From: Mycoplasmatota bacterium | GTDB lineage: Bacteria; Bacillota_I; Bacilli_A; Acholeplasmatales; Acholeplasmataceae | Assembly (NCBI GenBank): GCA_024650045.1 | Contig: JANKMU010000002.1 | Coordinates: forward strand, 42,061-106,060 | Length of the DNA stretch: 64,000 bases | Reading direction: 5' to 3' | Shown: in pieces, positions 9,201 to 16,021 of the stretch | How positions within the stretch are numbered: position 1 is the first letter of the stretch | Layout of the letters: every line of letters starts with the position of its first letter | Program-made: the position numbers and the translations under genes | The notes under the pieces: generated by a model | What the model saw: the letters and a program-made list of their open reading frames with translations, nothing else | Databases searched by the model: none | What the model was told of the DNA's origin: nothing

Positions 9201-10308
9201 GGTTTTAACTATGGATGCTACATTTGTTCCAGAAAATGGCACAGATGAAGCGATTGAAGATCAACATTATTTTATGAGTTTAATACCAGGTGTTGGTTAT
9301 CAAGTTGATTTTAATCAAAATACACCTATTGGATACTATTCAACTCATGCTGAATATGGACACTCCATTAGTTTATGGGGACAAACATTAAGTTGGAACT
9401 ATGTATTTGATACGATTTCAGCTCATAAACTTAAAAATGATGAAAGTATGCTAGTAAATATTACCTTTGTATCTGATACAGTATTTTCAGGGTTTAACAC
9501 GATTGTTGATACAGAAGTCATCACTGAACAAATGTATATAAATTACTTAGAATATCCAGAAACAAGAAAGATGTCAGTCTTGCCAACAACAGGTATTTAT
9601 TATGGTGATTATGCAAATTTAGCTAATTATTGGATTATTGGTCAAGTACAAAGAACTTCTTTAACTGCATATACACCAAACTTTGTTTTACCTGATGGAG
9701 CAATCATTAGAAAAGTCATCGACCAAGAAAATGTTGGCTACGAATATCAAAGTGAATCTTTAACAGCTGATTTTGAAGGAACTGATGGGGTTTTCAATTA
9801 TATTCAGTATAGAGTTTATGCACATGATTATGATGATTATCCAACAAACTATACGGATTATTTTGTTGCAGTTCAAGATGTTACGAATAATATCCGTTTT
9901 AACTTAACAGTCATTAATGAGACAACTGAAATATTTGATAAAATCTTTGTTAAAATCAATGTATGTCGTGTTCAAGAAGAAGGCGTTCCTTGTACAATTG
10001 ATGATATGATTTTAGCAATGAATGCTCTATCTTATTATGATGAAGCAACCGATAGCTATATTAATAATCAATTTCAAACAACTGCGTATGGTATCTATTT
10101 AATCTTTGTAGATCTACCAGTTGGTTATACGTTTACGGTTCAAGTGCAACAAGTATCTATCGATGGTAGTCAATTTTTCTTAGAAGATTCAATACTTCCA
10201 CGTAAGTATTATGTTACAGTAACGATTATAGAAGAAGCTTATGAAGAAGAATGGGGATATCAAGAAATTGTTGATTATGCTCCAGTAGTTGCACCTCAAG
10301 GAGATTAA
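3226..10308 (+). CDS. Giant secreted surface protein with GLUG-like beta-helix repeats
   Basis: A 2360-residue protein. Residues 1-30 form a basic-plus-hydrophobic signal sequence. Residues 130-160 contain a Gly-Thr-Phe-Asp-Gly-Gln-Gly segment typical of the start of GLUG-type beta-helices. Residues about 490-1130 repeat units of the type Gly-Gly-Leu-Val-Gly (for example near 527 and 598) and Asn-x-Gly-x-Ile/Val, as in bacterial adhesins with stacked beta-strand coils. The C-terminal half (about 1150-2360) is beta-rich and shows no clear repeats. There is no C-terminal membrane helix, no LPXTG motif and almost no Cys, so it must be released or held by partners. The RBS AGAGGTGA precedes the ATG. 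It is the last gene before a terminator. Adhesin or matrix protein is the best reading. Confidence 0.75.
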   Translation: MKRILFKKMILSLFIAVAFLFLVNLLGFHGIKGFDYQESSSWTGHDLGFVPQSDVNFASQYVPFGDIIESVESVELNKKYVIESAYDLYMFSELSRGAHKTTYLSLDYVLGGNINYYEIVQQNISYRYIPVGFLEPFTGTFDGQGYEITNLFFQSILSEDDYNNNYPGLRFFAMFSKVSSTGVIKNLGLINPIIIQPIEWGIMDHVAIVAGENYGLIENVYVIDERGTTAGLHVEGSFRISGLVSINQGVFKDSYIASPHIKSSAVVDNVSTHAVSYLNLGTISHVYYDESILVDQETVTTIGIGLTTEQFQDDTFFSEDWYFNDSYHGLANGSNGLALLTLDDTYPILQGLKVNDTKMYITNAVDFVYMNKLLNTSGYFRDSHYQITHDIDMNQVSETAYQAASVAFTGTLSSSVSSEATRLYERNESQGGDINYHTILDLRITIASEVGNFASYALFSSFFGSVQNLNFVNYSIQTSGISNYTNKVKILVGSIAGQMNSGLIENVHVHANISITQSQTDMTKLYVGGLVGEGSGLIDHASTNGTLVHALQSYHAKSSGSTTGGFVGLSHGLTVEYGYNALAITGLGYLTTNTSVTYIGGLVGYGRIDSMLKVINEGLIISHEQTGYLQTLYAGGIVGLSSNQLATVKQIYNEGNVDVVVNNPMTLTLAGFGFVDGSNKDIESIYEFVSITNNGRLRMVLPTGNQFSQTELEQFNVSLAGVIVADQIDAAFYGLFNDRNIGIDISLVNQFAGVLSITNTTNSSVTQSYNTGLINAVTENVLTDETTKISGNILGSNIDYNHLRNEGDINIEFNHNTVYTSGNLYVYGLFEEVSQNKTANEGYNGGHISVIQNQANTLNLNVFVSGITHANKNTNYFQTHDINHMTIENMSGIHGSIDNVLNDGNILIDGSFNGSTRASGIVMINESLLTTAINLGDMTNYNDIALTHGEVASAGIAYLLAGQYAQVKDSANYGKIEALSLTLNGFAHASGIVVRNDLNANLSIVSSGTLSKYAKILFSINYGEIYAYSGTSELLYAITDETRSKASGIFTSGLLTIMNTINYGNVYSKYLAAGIFGFVYLNRFGTIQSNQVYLANNINYGITREIIGYTTDYSLNLISTPTRTSYNAFSSFIGKFHTGTTTWEFLSNSSYALYPLDLINFGYNHNFDPIANMLGNAPSTTMDANLAGGEPRGQGNELLIAIIEKLSTTNLNDQSMAPFAPKELGTHPKVAIYGMPIPEFEMDDTTEGVFHPLFIFRKLPVRTSGPDQYLKNYFAYMPLDKANSDLIDRLEEHTNLTYMGLYVLSSSEGINNGIFIPDHIDLDTLHPHHLNEDPDTTWLGVKEDTNSIIYKLTTGMSQLEITYATTIYDLEIMQVDSNGNPITDGLTLRKPIIDEDRGMITYYLPSNATIINHVTSSQVLTTSFVEASEGVGRKVPDYYDANLGDWIYKWVGDYKKVGDDFVAIGPYDTAGTVNVNFSTTQQTTEYNRTNQITVPVYSRSAVSTNIAGLNYIHDHVDHIYSWTGNQGNYRYIGTGYTRGSYSSANPGYGAYRFITHTNPGTNTLPYYINGTYEYVGPSKELVTYVESEQSINTVFDDAGVYFQANLEQSTYLLASGATFYDNGSPVLTSATIPLSYGIYDSLNDSNGDLIDKLEYHYGSVRVFSEQYDSMNPSTYRDYQIRIIRTADQYLDSLNALSVNGINAMPTFSDFRDVTATQDIHYEKNADLGVMSFSYSILNASNEYNVLPLINLYNVITDEVIDPTLYQLFKGVIINENQFNNLTGVWGIGTTVIDFEVTDKLPSGAYRLELELVTGEIAMIHFSKIESSNGFLLDITYQGKVVVPESENITSNIPFGIHYLELDQKTHIVNFTNLESLTNIYEEDLTNGLLPDYLENMTISPFATLISVDLTITMIDSYRYRYTITYNIQAEDGTPFTYTHILEEYEISTTPVFVYQNGGEVEKPYGDLSIRYSESPTIRVELDTDHIYFPHDEVLTMDATFVPENGTDEAIEDQHYFMSLIPGVGYQVDFNQNTPIGYYSTHAEYGHSISLWGQTLSWNYVFDTISAHKLKNDESMLVNITFVSDTVFSGFNTIVDTEVITEQMYINYLEYPETRKMSVLPTTGIYYGDYANLANYWIIGQVQRTSLTAYTPNFVLPDGAIIRKVIDQENVGYEYQSESLTADFEGTDGVFNYIQYRVYAHDYDDYPTNYTDYFVAVQDVTNNIRFNLTVINETTEIFDKIFVKINVCRVQEEGVPCTIDDMILAMNALSYYDEATDSYINNQFQTTAYGIYLIFVDLPVGYTFTVQVQQVSIDGSQFFLEDSILPRKYYVTVTIIEEAYEEEWGYQEIVDYAPVVAPQGD

Positions 10309-10329
10309 GAAATAAAAATAGAAATAAGA

Positions 10330-10358
10330 AAAAGGACCAATTTTTGATTGGTCCTTTT
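10330..10358. terminator. Bidirectional intrinsic terminator
   Basis: A 12-base-pair perfect stem (AAAAGGACCAAT, 10330-10341, with ATTGGTCCTTTT, 10347-10358) and a 5-base loop. T-rich DNA follows on the plus strand and T-ending sequence on the minus strand. It lies between the convergent giant surface gene and the 64-residue membrane protein, and can serve both. Confidence 0.85.
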
Positions 10359-10373
10359 GTTTGTCTAAATGGA

Positions 10374-10568
10374 TTAATTTAATATCAGAATGCCACCAAT
10401 AAGAGCTGCTATACCAAAGACAAATATTAAAACATTAAAACCTGTTTTTCCCATCATTTTAATCATCATTCTCGATTTTGCATTGTTGTAGAAAAATGGG
10501 AACTGCAATAATAATCCTGCTAACATAAATACGCCATAAATAATTAAAATAATACCTACTATTTCCAT
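10374..10568 (-). CDS. Small two-helix membrane protein of unknown function
   Basis: A 64-residue protein with two predicted membrane helices, about residues 3-24 and 45-63, joined by a basic loop (Lys-Ser-Arg, Lys-Met-Met-Gly-Lys). It starts 9 bases after the stop of the ABC-2 permease at 10578-11294, with an RBS AGGAGG in the gap, so it is the last gene of the TetR/ABC operon. I do not recognise the family. Its place suggests a link to the exporter, but nothing in the sequence proves it. Confidence 0.55.
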   Translation of the reverse strand: MEIVGIILIIYGVFMLAGLLLQFPFFYNNAKSRMMIKMMGKTGFNVLIFVFGIAALIGGILILN

Positions 10569-10577
10569 AGTTTCCTC

Positions 10578-11294
10578 CTATATATTAACTCGTTTTGTAT
10601 AGAGTTTAAAAAACAATAAACCAATGATTATATTAACAACTAAACCAATTGCAAAATATATCCATGAAGAAGAAAAGAAAAATTCAATTGGTAATAATTG
10701 CATAGAAACTATTCTAGCTGTCCAAAAACCTGGAATGATACCTAAAAACAGTTCAGTCCAATTCGTTAAGAATAAAGCAGCTATTGGAACTAATAAAATA
10801 ATGCCCGATAACTTCATAAAGACAAATCCTTCGACTTTGTTCGTAGCAAGTGAGTTTATAAATAAGGCAATAATTGGGCCTTGTAAAGGTGCTAATAAAA
10901 TAATAAACAAGAAATCTAATAATGAGATTGAGTTTAAAAATCCTGTGACTAATATAAGCAATATTGTTGCTAGAACACCTAAAATATAACTTATTGATAA
11001 TTTAATCAGGACATAATATTTCACATTAATTGGTGTGATTTTTAAAGATAATAAAACCTTGTCATCTTGATCATCTAGTAATGTAAATCCTGTAATTGCA
11101 CCAAACATAAAGCTATTCATTAAAACAAAAACTAATACTACGATATCTGCAGCCAATTGACTATCAATATCTCTTAAGTATGGAACAAGAAAGTATGCAA
11201 TAAGTGCCATGATGATTGGATAAATGAGGAAAAAAGTATACATTTTATCTCTTGTCATACTCTTTAATTCATGAATAAGTACACGTTTAAACAT
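10578..11294 (-). CDS. ABC-2 type exporter permease
   Basis: A 238-residue integral membrane protein with about six helices: one near residues 20-40, one near 55-75, then pairs in the middle and the C-terminal third. The basic cytoplasmic N-terminus (Leu-Ile-His-Glu-Leu-Lys) is typical of ABC-2 permeases that work with a separate ATPase. It follows the other permease by only 2 bases and probably forms a heterodimer with it. The substrate is unknown; TetR control suggests a drug, lipid or other toxic compound. Confidence 0.75.
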   Translation of the reverse strand: MFKRVLIHELKSMTRDKMYTFFLIYPIIMALIAYFLVPYLRDIDSQLAADIVVLVFVLMNSFMFGAITGFTLLDDQDDKVLLSLKITPINVKYYVLIKLSISYILGVLATILLILVTGFLNSISLLDFLFIILLAPLQGPIIALFINSLATNKVEGFVFMKLSGIILLVPIAALFLTNWTELFLGIIPGFWTARIVSMQLLPIEFFFSSSWIYFAIGLVVNIIIGLLFFKLYTKRVNI

Positions 11295-11296
11295 GA

Positions 11297-12031
11297 TTAC
11301 ACCCCACTTTGCTTAACTGCATATGTCTTAAATTTAGGTAATATGTAGTATTTGTATCCTAATATAGATCCGCCAAGTAATAAAACAAATGCAATGATTG
11401 CTTTAGCTGAAATATCAGCACCAAAACCGACTTCAATCAGTTTAGTAGCTGATTGTGTAGGTGCGATAAGTAAGATATGTTCCCACACCGCTCCTTTAAA
11501 GATTAAACCAAAGAAATTAAGTGCTGATGGGATTAAAAATACAAATGAGTAAATCATAACACCAACAAGCATTGAAGTAAAATCTTTTGAGTGAAATGAA
11601 AAGACAAATCCGAGTAAACTATGAAAGAATATGGATAGAACTAAAGCAATGATAATGAAAACCCAATTGACTTCAACGCCTTTAACAAAGTGAAAGACTA
11701 GGATAATTAAAATTGAAGAGAATAAGTTATGTATTGTGTTTGCTACAGCCTTTGATAAAATTAATTCTTGATTGGAAACTGGTGTGACTAACATCGTTGA
11801 GAAAGTTGATTCTGTTTTTTCATAAAACATGACTGTTCCAATAAAAATGATGGACATCATGGTTGCATCGACAATAATAACAAAAGGTAACATTGTTGCT
11901 AGTATATCCATATCATCAATAAAATATAGAAGTAAAAACCATAATAAAGCAACAACAAAGCTAATGGTTGTTACATTATATTTATTCAATCTTTGTAATT
12001 CACCTTTGACTAATATTAAAAATCTACTCAT
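11297..12031 (-). CDS. ABC-2 type exporter permease
   Basis: A 244-residue membrane protein with about six helices and a basic N-terminus (Lys-Gly-Glu-Leu-Gln-Arg). A Phe-Tyr-Glu-Lys-Thr-Glu-Ser-Thr segment after the second helix, followed by Val-Thr-Pro-Val, is a common sign of ABC-2/fluoroquinolone-type permeases. It overlaps the end of the ATPase gene by 8 bases, so translation is coupled. With the permease at 10578-11294 it would make the transmembrane path of one exporter. Confidence 0.78.
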   Translation of the reverse strand: MSRFLILVKGELQRLNKYNVTTISFVVALLWFLLLYFIDDMDILATMLPFVIIVDATMMSIIFIGTVMFYEKTESTFSTMLVTPVSNQELILSKAVANTIHNLFSSILIILVFHFVKGVEVNWVFIIIALVLSIFFHSLLGFVFSFHSKDFTSMLVGVMIYSFVFLIPSALNFFGLIFKGAVWEHILLIAPTQSATKLIEVGFGADISAKAIIAFVLLLGGSILGYKYYILPKFKTYAVKQSGV

Positions 12032-12881
12032 GAGTTAAACCTACACCAGTTACATGGATAAAAATATCTTCTAATGTCGTTTCACCACTATGTAAGGTTT
12101 CAATATCTTTTGTTTGGAGTAAACTTAAAAATGATTGGTTTTGTCCAATACCATCCATAGGGAATTCTTCAATAACTGTCTTTCCATTTTCTTTATATTC
12201 AAGTTTCATGGTTCTTTTACCATATTTAATTTTTAAGTTTCTTGGGCTATCCATTTCCTTAATTTGTCCATCGACAACAAATGCTACACGATCACATAGT
12301 TGATCGATATCTGACATAATATGACTTGTAATAAAGACAGTTCCACCATCTTTCTTAAATTCTCTAATCATATCTTTTAAGATCATGGCATTCGTAGGAT
12401 CTAATCCATTGGTTGGTTCATCTAGGAAAAGCATTTCAGGAGAGTTCAACATCGCTCTGACGAAGTTCAGTCTGATTTTCATACCTTTCGAGTATTCTGA
12501 AACCATTTTGTCTCGATTTTCCCATAAACCAACACGTTTCATTAAAGTCTCAACATCGTTATTCTTCTTATAAAGTTTTAAGAAGAAGTTAATGTTTTCC
12601 ATAGCTGTCATTTTTGAAAAATGAATAGGCATTTCAAAGCTAACACCAATGTTTTCAAAGAAAGAGTCATTAAGCTCAGCAATATTTTCGTTATTATAAT
12701 ATATTGCCCCATTGTATTTATCTAGTAGTTTGATTAATATCTTTTGTGTAGTGCTCTTGCCAGCTCCGCTTGGCCCTAAAAATCCGAAGATCTCACCTTT
12801 AGCAATATCAAAAGATATTCCTTTGATCGTTTCATCTTTATTTTTTGGATACGTGAAATGTAAATTTTCTACTCTAAACAT
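12024..12881 (-). CDS. ABC exporter ATP-binding protein
   Basis: A 285-residue nucleotide-binding protein that powers the two adjacent ABC-2 permeases. It has Walker A Gly-Pro-Ser-Gly-Ala-Gly-Lys-Ser-Thr with Lys42, a signature region Tyr-Ser-Lys-Gly-Met-Lys, and Walker B Leu-Phe-Leu-Asp-Glu-Pro followed by Thr-Asn-Gly-Leu-Asp. A switch His follows in Thr-Ser-His. I chose ATG at 12881-12879 because it starts one base after the TetR stop, has an AAAGGA upstream, and gives the usual family N-terminus. An upstream TTG at 12911 would add ten residues that lie inside the tetR gene. The signature is Ser-Lys-Gly-Met rather than Ser-Gly-Gly, as in drug-exporter type ATPases. Confidence 0.88.
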   Translation of the reverse strand: MFRVENLHFTYPKNKDETIKGISFDIAKGEIFGFLGPSGAGKSTTQKILIKLLDKYNGAIYYNNENIAELNDSFFENIGVSFEMPIHFSKMTAMENINFFLKLYKKNNDVETLMKRVGLWENRDKMVSEYSKGMKIRLNFVRAMLNSPEMLFLDEPTNGLDPTNAMILKDMIREFKKDGGTVFITSHIMSDIDQLCDRVAFVVDGQIKEMDSPRNLKIKYGKRTMKLEYKENGKTVIEEFPMDGIGQNQSFLSLLQTKDIETLHSGETTLEDIFIHVTGVGLTHE

Positions 12882-12882
12882 T

Positions 12883-13491
12883 TTATTCAATTCCTTTCTT
12901 GAGGATGTCAATTAATTGATTGACAGCATTTTCTATGTTTTCAAGATGAACATCATCTTTTAAATATTCATCTAGAGTAACCTTATTCATAAATTCTAAA
13001 ATAAAGTTTGCAAGCAACTTTGAATCAATATCTTTTCTAATTCGACCAAGATTTTGATCATGCTCGATAAATCCTGCATACATTAAGACAGCCTGTTTAA
13101 GACCTTCTTTAACTCTAGGACTTGATTTATAATATTCAGAGTCCATCATTTTTTTAGCTGCTTTAACTAATTTCGGGTTTTCTTTAGCATAACTAAAACC
13201 TTTAATATAGATTTGATAGAAGCGGTCCAAAAATGGTATATCGAGGTCAGGTGTAAATAGATTACCCCAATATTTGTATTTATCAGTTGCAACATTCGTT
13301 AAAAAATAATCAAATAAGTCGCTTTTATCATTGAAATATTGATAAAAGCTTCCTCTTGGAATCTCAGATTCTCTAATGATGTTTGCAAGATTTAGACTTT
13401 CATATGTATGAACAGATAGTTCATTCAAAGTTGCATTCATAATACGGTCTTGCTTTTCTTTTGGTAAATTAAAAAATGTATCTTTTGGCAT
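12883..13491 (-). CDS. TetR-family transcriptional repressor
   Basis: A 202-residue regulator. The N-terminal helix-turn-helix lies at about residues 36-56 (Ile-Pro-Arg-Gly-Ser-Phe-Tyr-Gln-Tyr-Phe), the normal TetR form. The C-terminal part is all-helical and would bind the inducer. It is the first gene of an operon with an ABC-2 exporter, and a perfect TGACAA-CC-TTGTCA palindrome lies between its promoter and its start codon. Self-repression relieved by the exporter's substrate is the natural model. The inducer is unknown. Confidence 0.88.
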   Translation of the reverse strand: MPKDTFFNLPKEKQDRIMNATLNELSVHTYESLNLANIIRESEIPRGSFYQYFNDKSDLFDYFLTNVATDKYKYWGNLFTPDLDIPFLDRFYQIYIKGFSYAKENPKLVKAAKKMMDSEYYKSSPRVKEGLKQAVLMYAGFIEHDQNLGRIRKDIDSKLLANFILEFMNKVTLDEYLKDDVHLENIENAVNQLIDILKKGIE

Positions 13492-13506
13492 TGCTTCACC
13501 TCAATG

Positions 13507-13520
13507 TGACAACCTTGTCA
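13507..13520. promoter_or_regulatory. Probable TetR operator palindrome
   Basis: TGACAA and TTGTCA flank a central CC, giving perfect 6-base arms. On the minus strand it begins seven bases after the -10 box, so it covers the transcription start of the tetR-ABC operon. A regulator bound here would block transcription. Confidence 0.7.
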
Positions 13521-13527
13521 TAATGAT

Positions 13528-13556
13528 ATTGTACACTAAAAAATATCAGTTGTCAA
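13528..13556 (-). promoter_or_regulatory. Promoter of the tetR-ABC exporter operon
   Basis: Reading the minus strand, TTGACA (13556-13551) and TACAAT (13533-13528) are separated by 17 bases. The palindrome at 13507-13520 lies just downstream. The RBS AGGTGA precedes the tetR ATG. Confidence 0.8.
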
Positions 13557-13586
13557 TAAAAAAAGAAGAGGACTAATAAGTCCTCT
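13556..13586 (-). terminator. Terminator of the 13968/13610 unit
   Basis: On the minus strand a stem AGAGGACT/AGTCCTCT with a 4-base loop (13586-13567) is followed by a T-rich tract (13566-13556). It lies after the stop of the gene at 13610-13930. Its T tract ends within the -35 box of the tetR promoter, so the two units are very tightly packed. Confidence 0.8.
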
Positions 13587-13609
13587 AATGTAGGTGAATA
13601 ATTTTTTAA

Positions 13610-13930
13610 TTACTCTTCTTTGTTTTCTTGATCGTTACAACAATCATTATCTTCATCATGACAACACTCGTTGTGACGTTTTCTTCTAGTGACTAAGACT
13701 TTGTACAAATCGTTTTCGATTTTGAATATATCTACATTTTCGATATCTTCAAGACCGTTGACGTATTCAATCATTTCAGCCTTGTCAGTAAATAACTTAA
13801 CCTCTTTTTTTAGATGCATGCCACCATGTCTACGTTTTTTATCATAGTTAAATGGTCCATGTTCTGCAATGTCTTTAAATCTCTTTTTAAACTCTTCTTT
13901 ATCGATTTCTATGATCTTTTTCTTTTCCAT
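13610..13930 (-). CDS. Small charged protein with Cys/His/Asp-rich tail, unknown function
   Basis: A 106-residue soluble protein, strongly charged throughout. The first 85 residues look like a small alpha/beta domain. The last 20 residues hold four Cys in two Cys-Cys pairs, two His and many Asp and Glu, a composition that could bind metal ions. It lies 37 bases downstream of the membrane protein at 13968-14471 on the same strand and is followed by a terminator, so the two are probably cotranscribed. I do not recognise a family. A metal-binding role is only a suggestion from the tail. Confidence 0.65.
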   Translation of the reverse strand: MEKKKIIEIDKEEFKKRFKDIAEHGPFNYDKKRRHGGMHLKKEVKLFTDKAEMIEYVNGLEDIENVDIFKIENDLYKVLVTRRKRHNECCHDEDNDCCNDQENKEE

Positions 13931-13967
13931 AAGATCTCACGCTCTCTCTCTCACCTACACTTATATT

Positions 13968-14471
13968 TTATTTGGTTTCAGCATTGGTGTCAAGCGTATC
14001 TGTTTTTATGGTACATTTCCCATTTTTGATTTCATGGATAACCCAGGTTAAACCAATAAGAATCAAAACTAAAGAGATTAGTTTATATGGTAGTCCAGCT
14101 AAGGGAAGTGCAATAACTGAAAACGATATTCCAACAACAGCGAAAAAGGCAATAACACAAGAAGTACATCCATAGGTTAATATACCAAAGAAGACAGAGA
14201 AGAAGCCAAATTTAGTTCCTTTACCTTCTCTACCTTTTAATTCAACCATAGCTGTACTTAAGTTCATTAAAAATGCGCTGAGGAAAGACATAGTAACATT
14301 TAATATGAGATTGATAATCACCAAAGATAAACCATATGTAGATATCATATTTGCATATGACATATTGAGTCCATCAACTAAGGTATATATTAAAACAAAA
14401 GTCAAAAAAAACAAAGTACCTTGGATGATATATTTCTTTGTTTTTTGGAGTTTTAAAGCTTCTGATATCAT
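13968..14471 (-). CDS. Membrane protein with Gly-Cys-Thr-Ser-Cys motif, unknown function
   Basis: A 167-residue integral membrane protein with about four helices: residues 15-35, 44-70, 88-115 and 120-145. The third helix begins with Tyr-Gly-Cys-Thr-Ser-Cys, placing two Cys three apart at the membrane edge, a spacing seen in thiol-redox and metal-transfer membrane proteins. A further Cys lies in the C-terminal tail. The RBS AGGAG precedes the start. A palindrome TATAATG-TT-CATTATA lies just upstream. It pairs with a downstream gene whose tail is rich in Cys and His. I cannot name the family; metal or thiol handling is an inference. Confidence 0.65.
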   Translation of the reverse strand: MISEALKLQKTKKYIIQGTLFFLTFVLIYTLVDGLNMSYANMISTYGLSLVIINLILNVTMSFLSAFLMNLSTAMVELKGREGKGTKFGFFSVFFGILTYGCTSCVIAFFAVVGISFSVIALPLAGLPYKLISLVLILIGLTWVIHEIKNGKCTIKTDTLDTNAETK

Positions 14472-14484
14472 AAAAATGCTCCTT

Positions 14485-14500
14485 TATAATGTTCATTATA
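14485..14500. promoter_or_regulatory. Palindrome upstream of the Gly-Cys-Thr-Ser-Cys membrane protein
   Basis: TATAATG and CATTATA flank a central TT, giving perfect 7-base arms. It lies 14 bases before the start codon on the minus strand, next to the RBS, where a bound repressor would block expression. The core ATGAACAT occurs again at about 14557-14564 in the same divergent gap before potA. Confidence 0.45.
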
Positions 14501-14589
14501 TTCGTTAATTTAAGTATAACATAGTGTGATTATTTTTAGATGAGAATTGCTACTTGATGAACATTACATAATTATTTGATTTATTATCA

Positions 14590-14617
14590 TTGACATTCAA
14601 TTCATATCTTATATAAT
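14590..14617 (+). promoter_or_regulatory. Promoter of potABCD
   Basis: TTGACA (14590-14595) and TATAAT (14612-14617) are 16 bases apart. The 105-base leader up to potA contains two short dyads: TGTTTAT/ATAAACA near 14651-14669 and AACGCT-T-AGCGTT near 14683-14695. Either could be a regulator site; no terminator-like hairpin is present. Confidence 0.7.
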
Positions 14618-14722
14618 ATATGTGTTATGGTTTAGATAAGGTTAACGAAATGTTTATAAATAATAAACATATATATGGTTTTAACGCTTAGCGTTTAACA
14701 CAAGTAAACTTGGGGTGACGAT

Positions 14723-16021
14723 ATGGCTGCATTAATTGAGTTAAAAGATATAACAAAAGAATTTAATGGTCAAGTTGTATTACGTGGTATTGATTTAACA
14801 ATTGAACAAAATGAATTTGTAACCCTATTAGGACCTTCTGGTTGTGGGAAAACAACAACACTTAGAATTATAGGTGGTTTTGTTGACCCTAGTGCTGGAG
14901 AAGTCCTTTTTGATGGCAAAAATATATTAGACACTCCAGCACACAAAAGACCTACAAATACTGTGTTTCAACGTTATGCACTTTTTCCGCATTTAGATGT
15001 ATTCGAAAATGTTGCTTTTGGACTAAGAGTTAAAAGTGATCCTTTATCTACTTTGACACAAATTAGACTTTTACAAGATGAATATCAAGAAAAAGTTAAA
15101 GGTATTAAAGATAAAGCAGAAATACATCAGCTCAAAAAAGAACTTAATGCTGAGATTAAAATATTAAGAGATCCTAATGCTGATCGTAAAAAAGAAATTA
15201 TAAAGCTTGAGAAATCATTAAAAATAATGACTGATTTAACTGAACAAGATAAAATAAAACAAGAAATTCAAGATATTAAAAATGCTTTTGTTACTAAAAA
15301 GACAAAAGAAAAGGAAATTCAAGATAAAGTTAGTAAATATCTAAAGATGGTTGGACTTGAAGGATATGAGAATAGACCTGTCCATAAACTATCTGGCGGA
15401 CAGCAACAAAGAGTTGCTATTGCAAGAGCTTTAATTAATGAACCGAAGGTCTTACTTCTTGATGAACCTTTAGCAGCCTTAGATTTAAAATTAAGACAAG
15501 AAATGCAATATGAACTTAAAGAAATTCAAAGAAATTCAGGAATAACATTTTTGTTTGTTACTCATGATCAAGAAGAAGCATTAACAATGAGTGATAAGAT
15601 TGTTGTCATGAATCAAGGTGAAATCTATCAAATCGGTACACCTGAAGATATCTATAATGAACCAGCAAATACGTTTGTTGCAAAATTTATTGGAGAATCT
15701 AATATTATCCCAGGAATTATGAAAGATGATTACTTAGTATCATTTGATAGTAAGGATTATCCTTGTGTTGATAAGGGTTTTGCAAGAAATGAAGCAGTAG
15801 ATATTGTGATTCGTCCAGAAGATATTGATATCGTAGAAAAAGGTAAGGGACTGTTAACAGGTATTGTAGATAGTATTGCATTTAAAGGTGTGCATTATGA
15901 AATAGATGTGAAAACAAAGGATAGGATATATACGATTCATACAACAGACTATGCTGATGAAGGTACTGAAATTGATATAACCTTTGGTCCTGAAGATTTA
16001 CATGTTATGGAGAAATGGTAA
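14723..16021 (+). CDS. potA: Spermidine/putrescine ABC importer ATPase with coiled-coil insertion
   Basis: A 432-residue ATPase for polyamine uptake, longer than the usual 350-380. Walker A has Lys43. The Q-loop is [10 protein letters not shown] near residue 83, the signature Leu-Ser-Gly-Gly-Gln-Gln-Gln-Arg begins near 223, and Walker B plus Asp-Glu-Pro follow. Residues about 105-197 (15035-15313) are an extra Lys/Glu-rich helical segment with heptad spacing placed between the Q-loop and the signature, in the helical subdomain that contacts the permeases. The C-terminal TOBE-like regulatory domain is present from about residue 330. The RBS GGGGTGA precedes ATG. It overlaps potB by seven bases. 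The permeases and PotD that follow fix the polyamine role. Confidence 0.9.
   Translation: MAALIELKDITKEFNGQVVLRGIDLTIEQNEFVTLLGPSGCGKTTTLRIIGGFVDPSAGEVLFDGKNILDTPAHKRPTNTVFQRYALFPHLDVFENVAFGLRVKSDPLSTLTQIRLLQDEYQEKVKGIKDKAEIHQLKKELNAEIKILRDPNADRKKEIIKLEKSLKIMTDLTEQDKIKQEIQDIKNAFVTKKTKEKEIQDKVSKYLKMVGLEGYENRPVHKLSGGQQQRVAIARALINEPKVLLLDEPLAALDLKLRQEMQYELKEIQRNSGITFLFVTHDQEEALTMSDKIVVMNQGEIYQIGTPEDIYNEPANTFVAKFIGESNIIPGIMKDDYLVSFDSKDYPCVDKGFARNEAVDIVIRPEDIDIVEKGKGLLTGIVDSIAFKGVHYEIDVKTKDRIYTIHTTDYADEGTEIDITFGPEDLHVMEKW

Noticed and set aside
10624-10989. 121-residue plus-strand frame
   Set aside because: It is antisense to the ABC permease, has an odd composition and no RBS.
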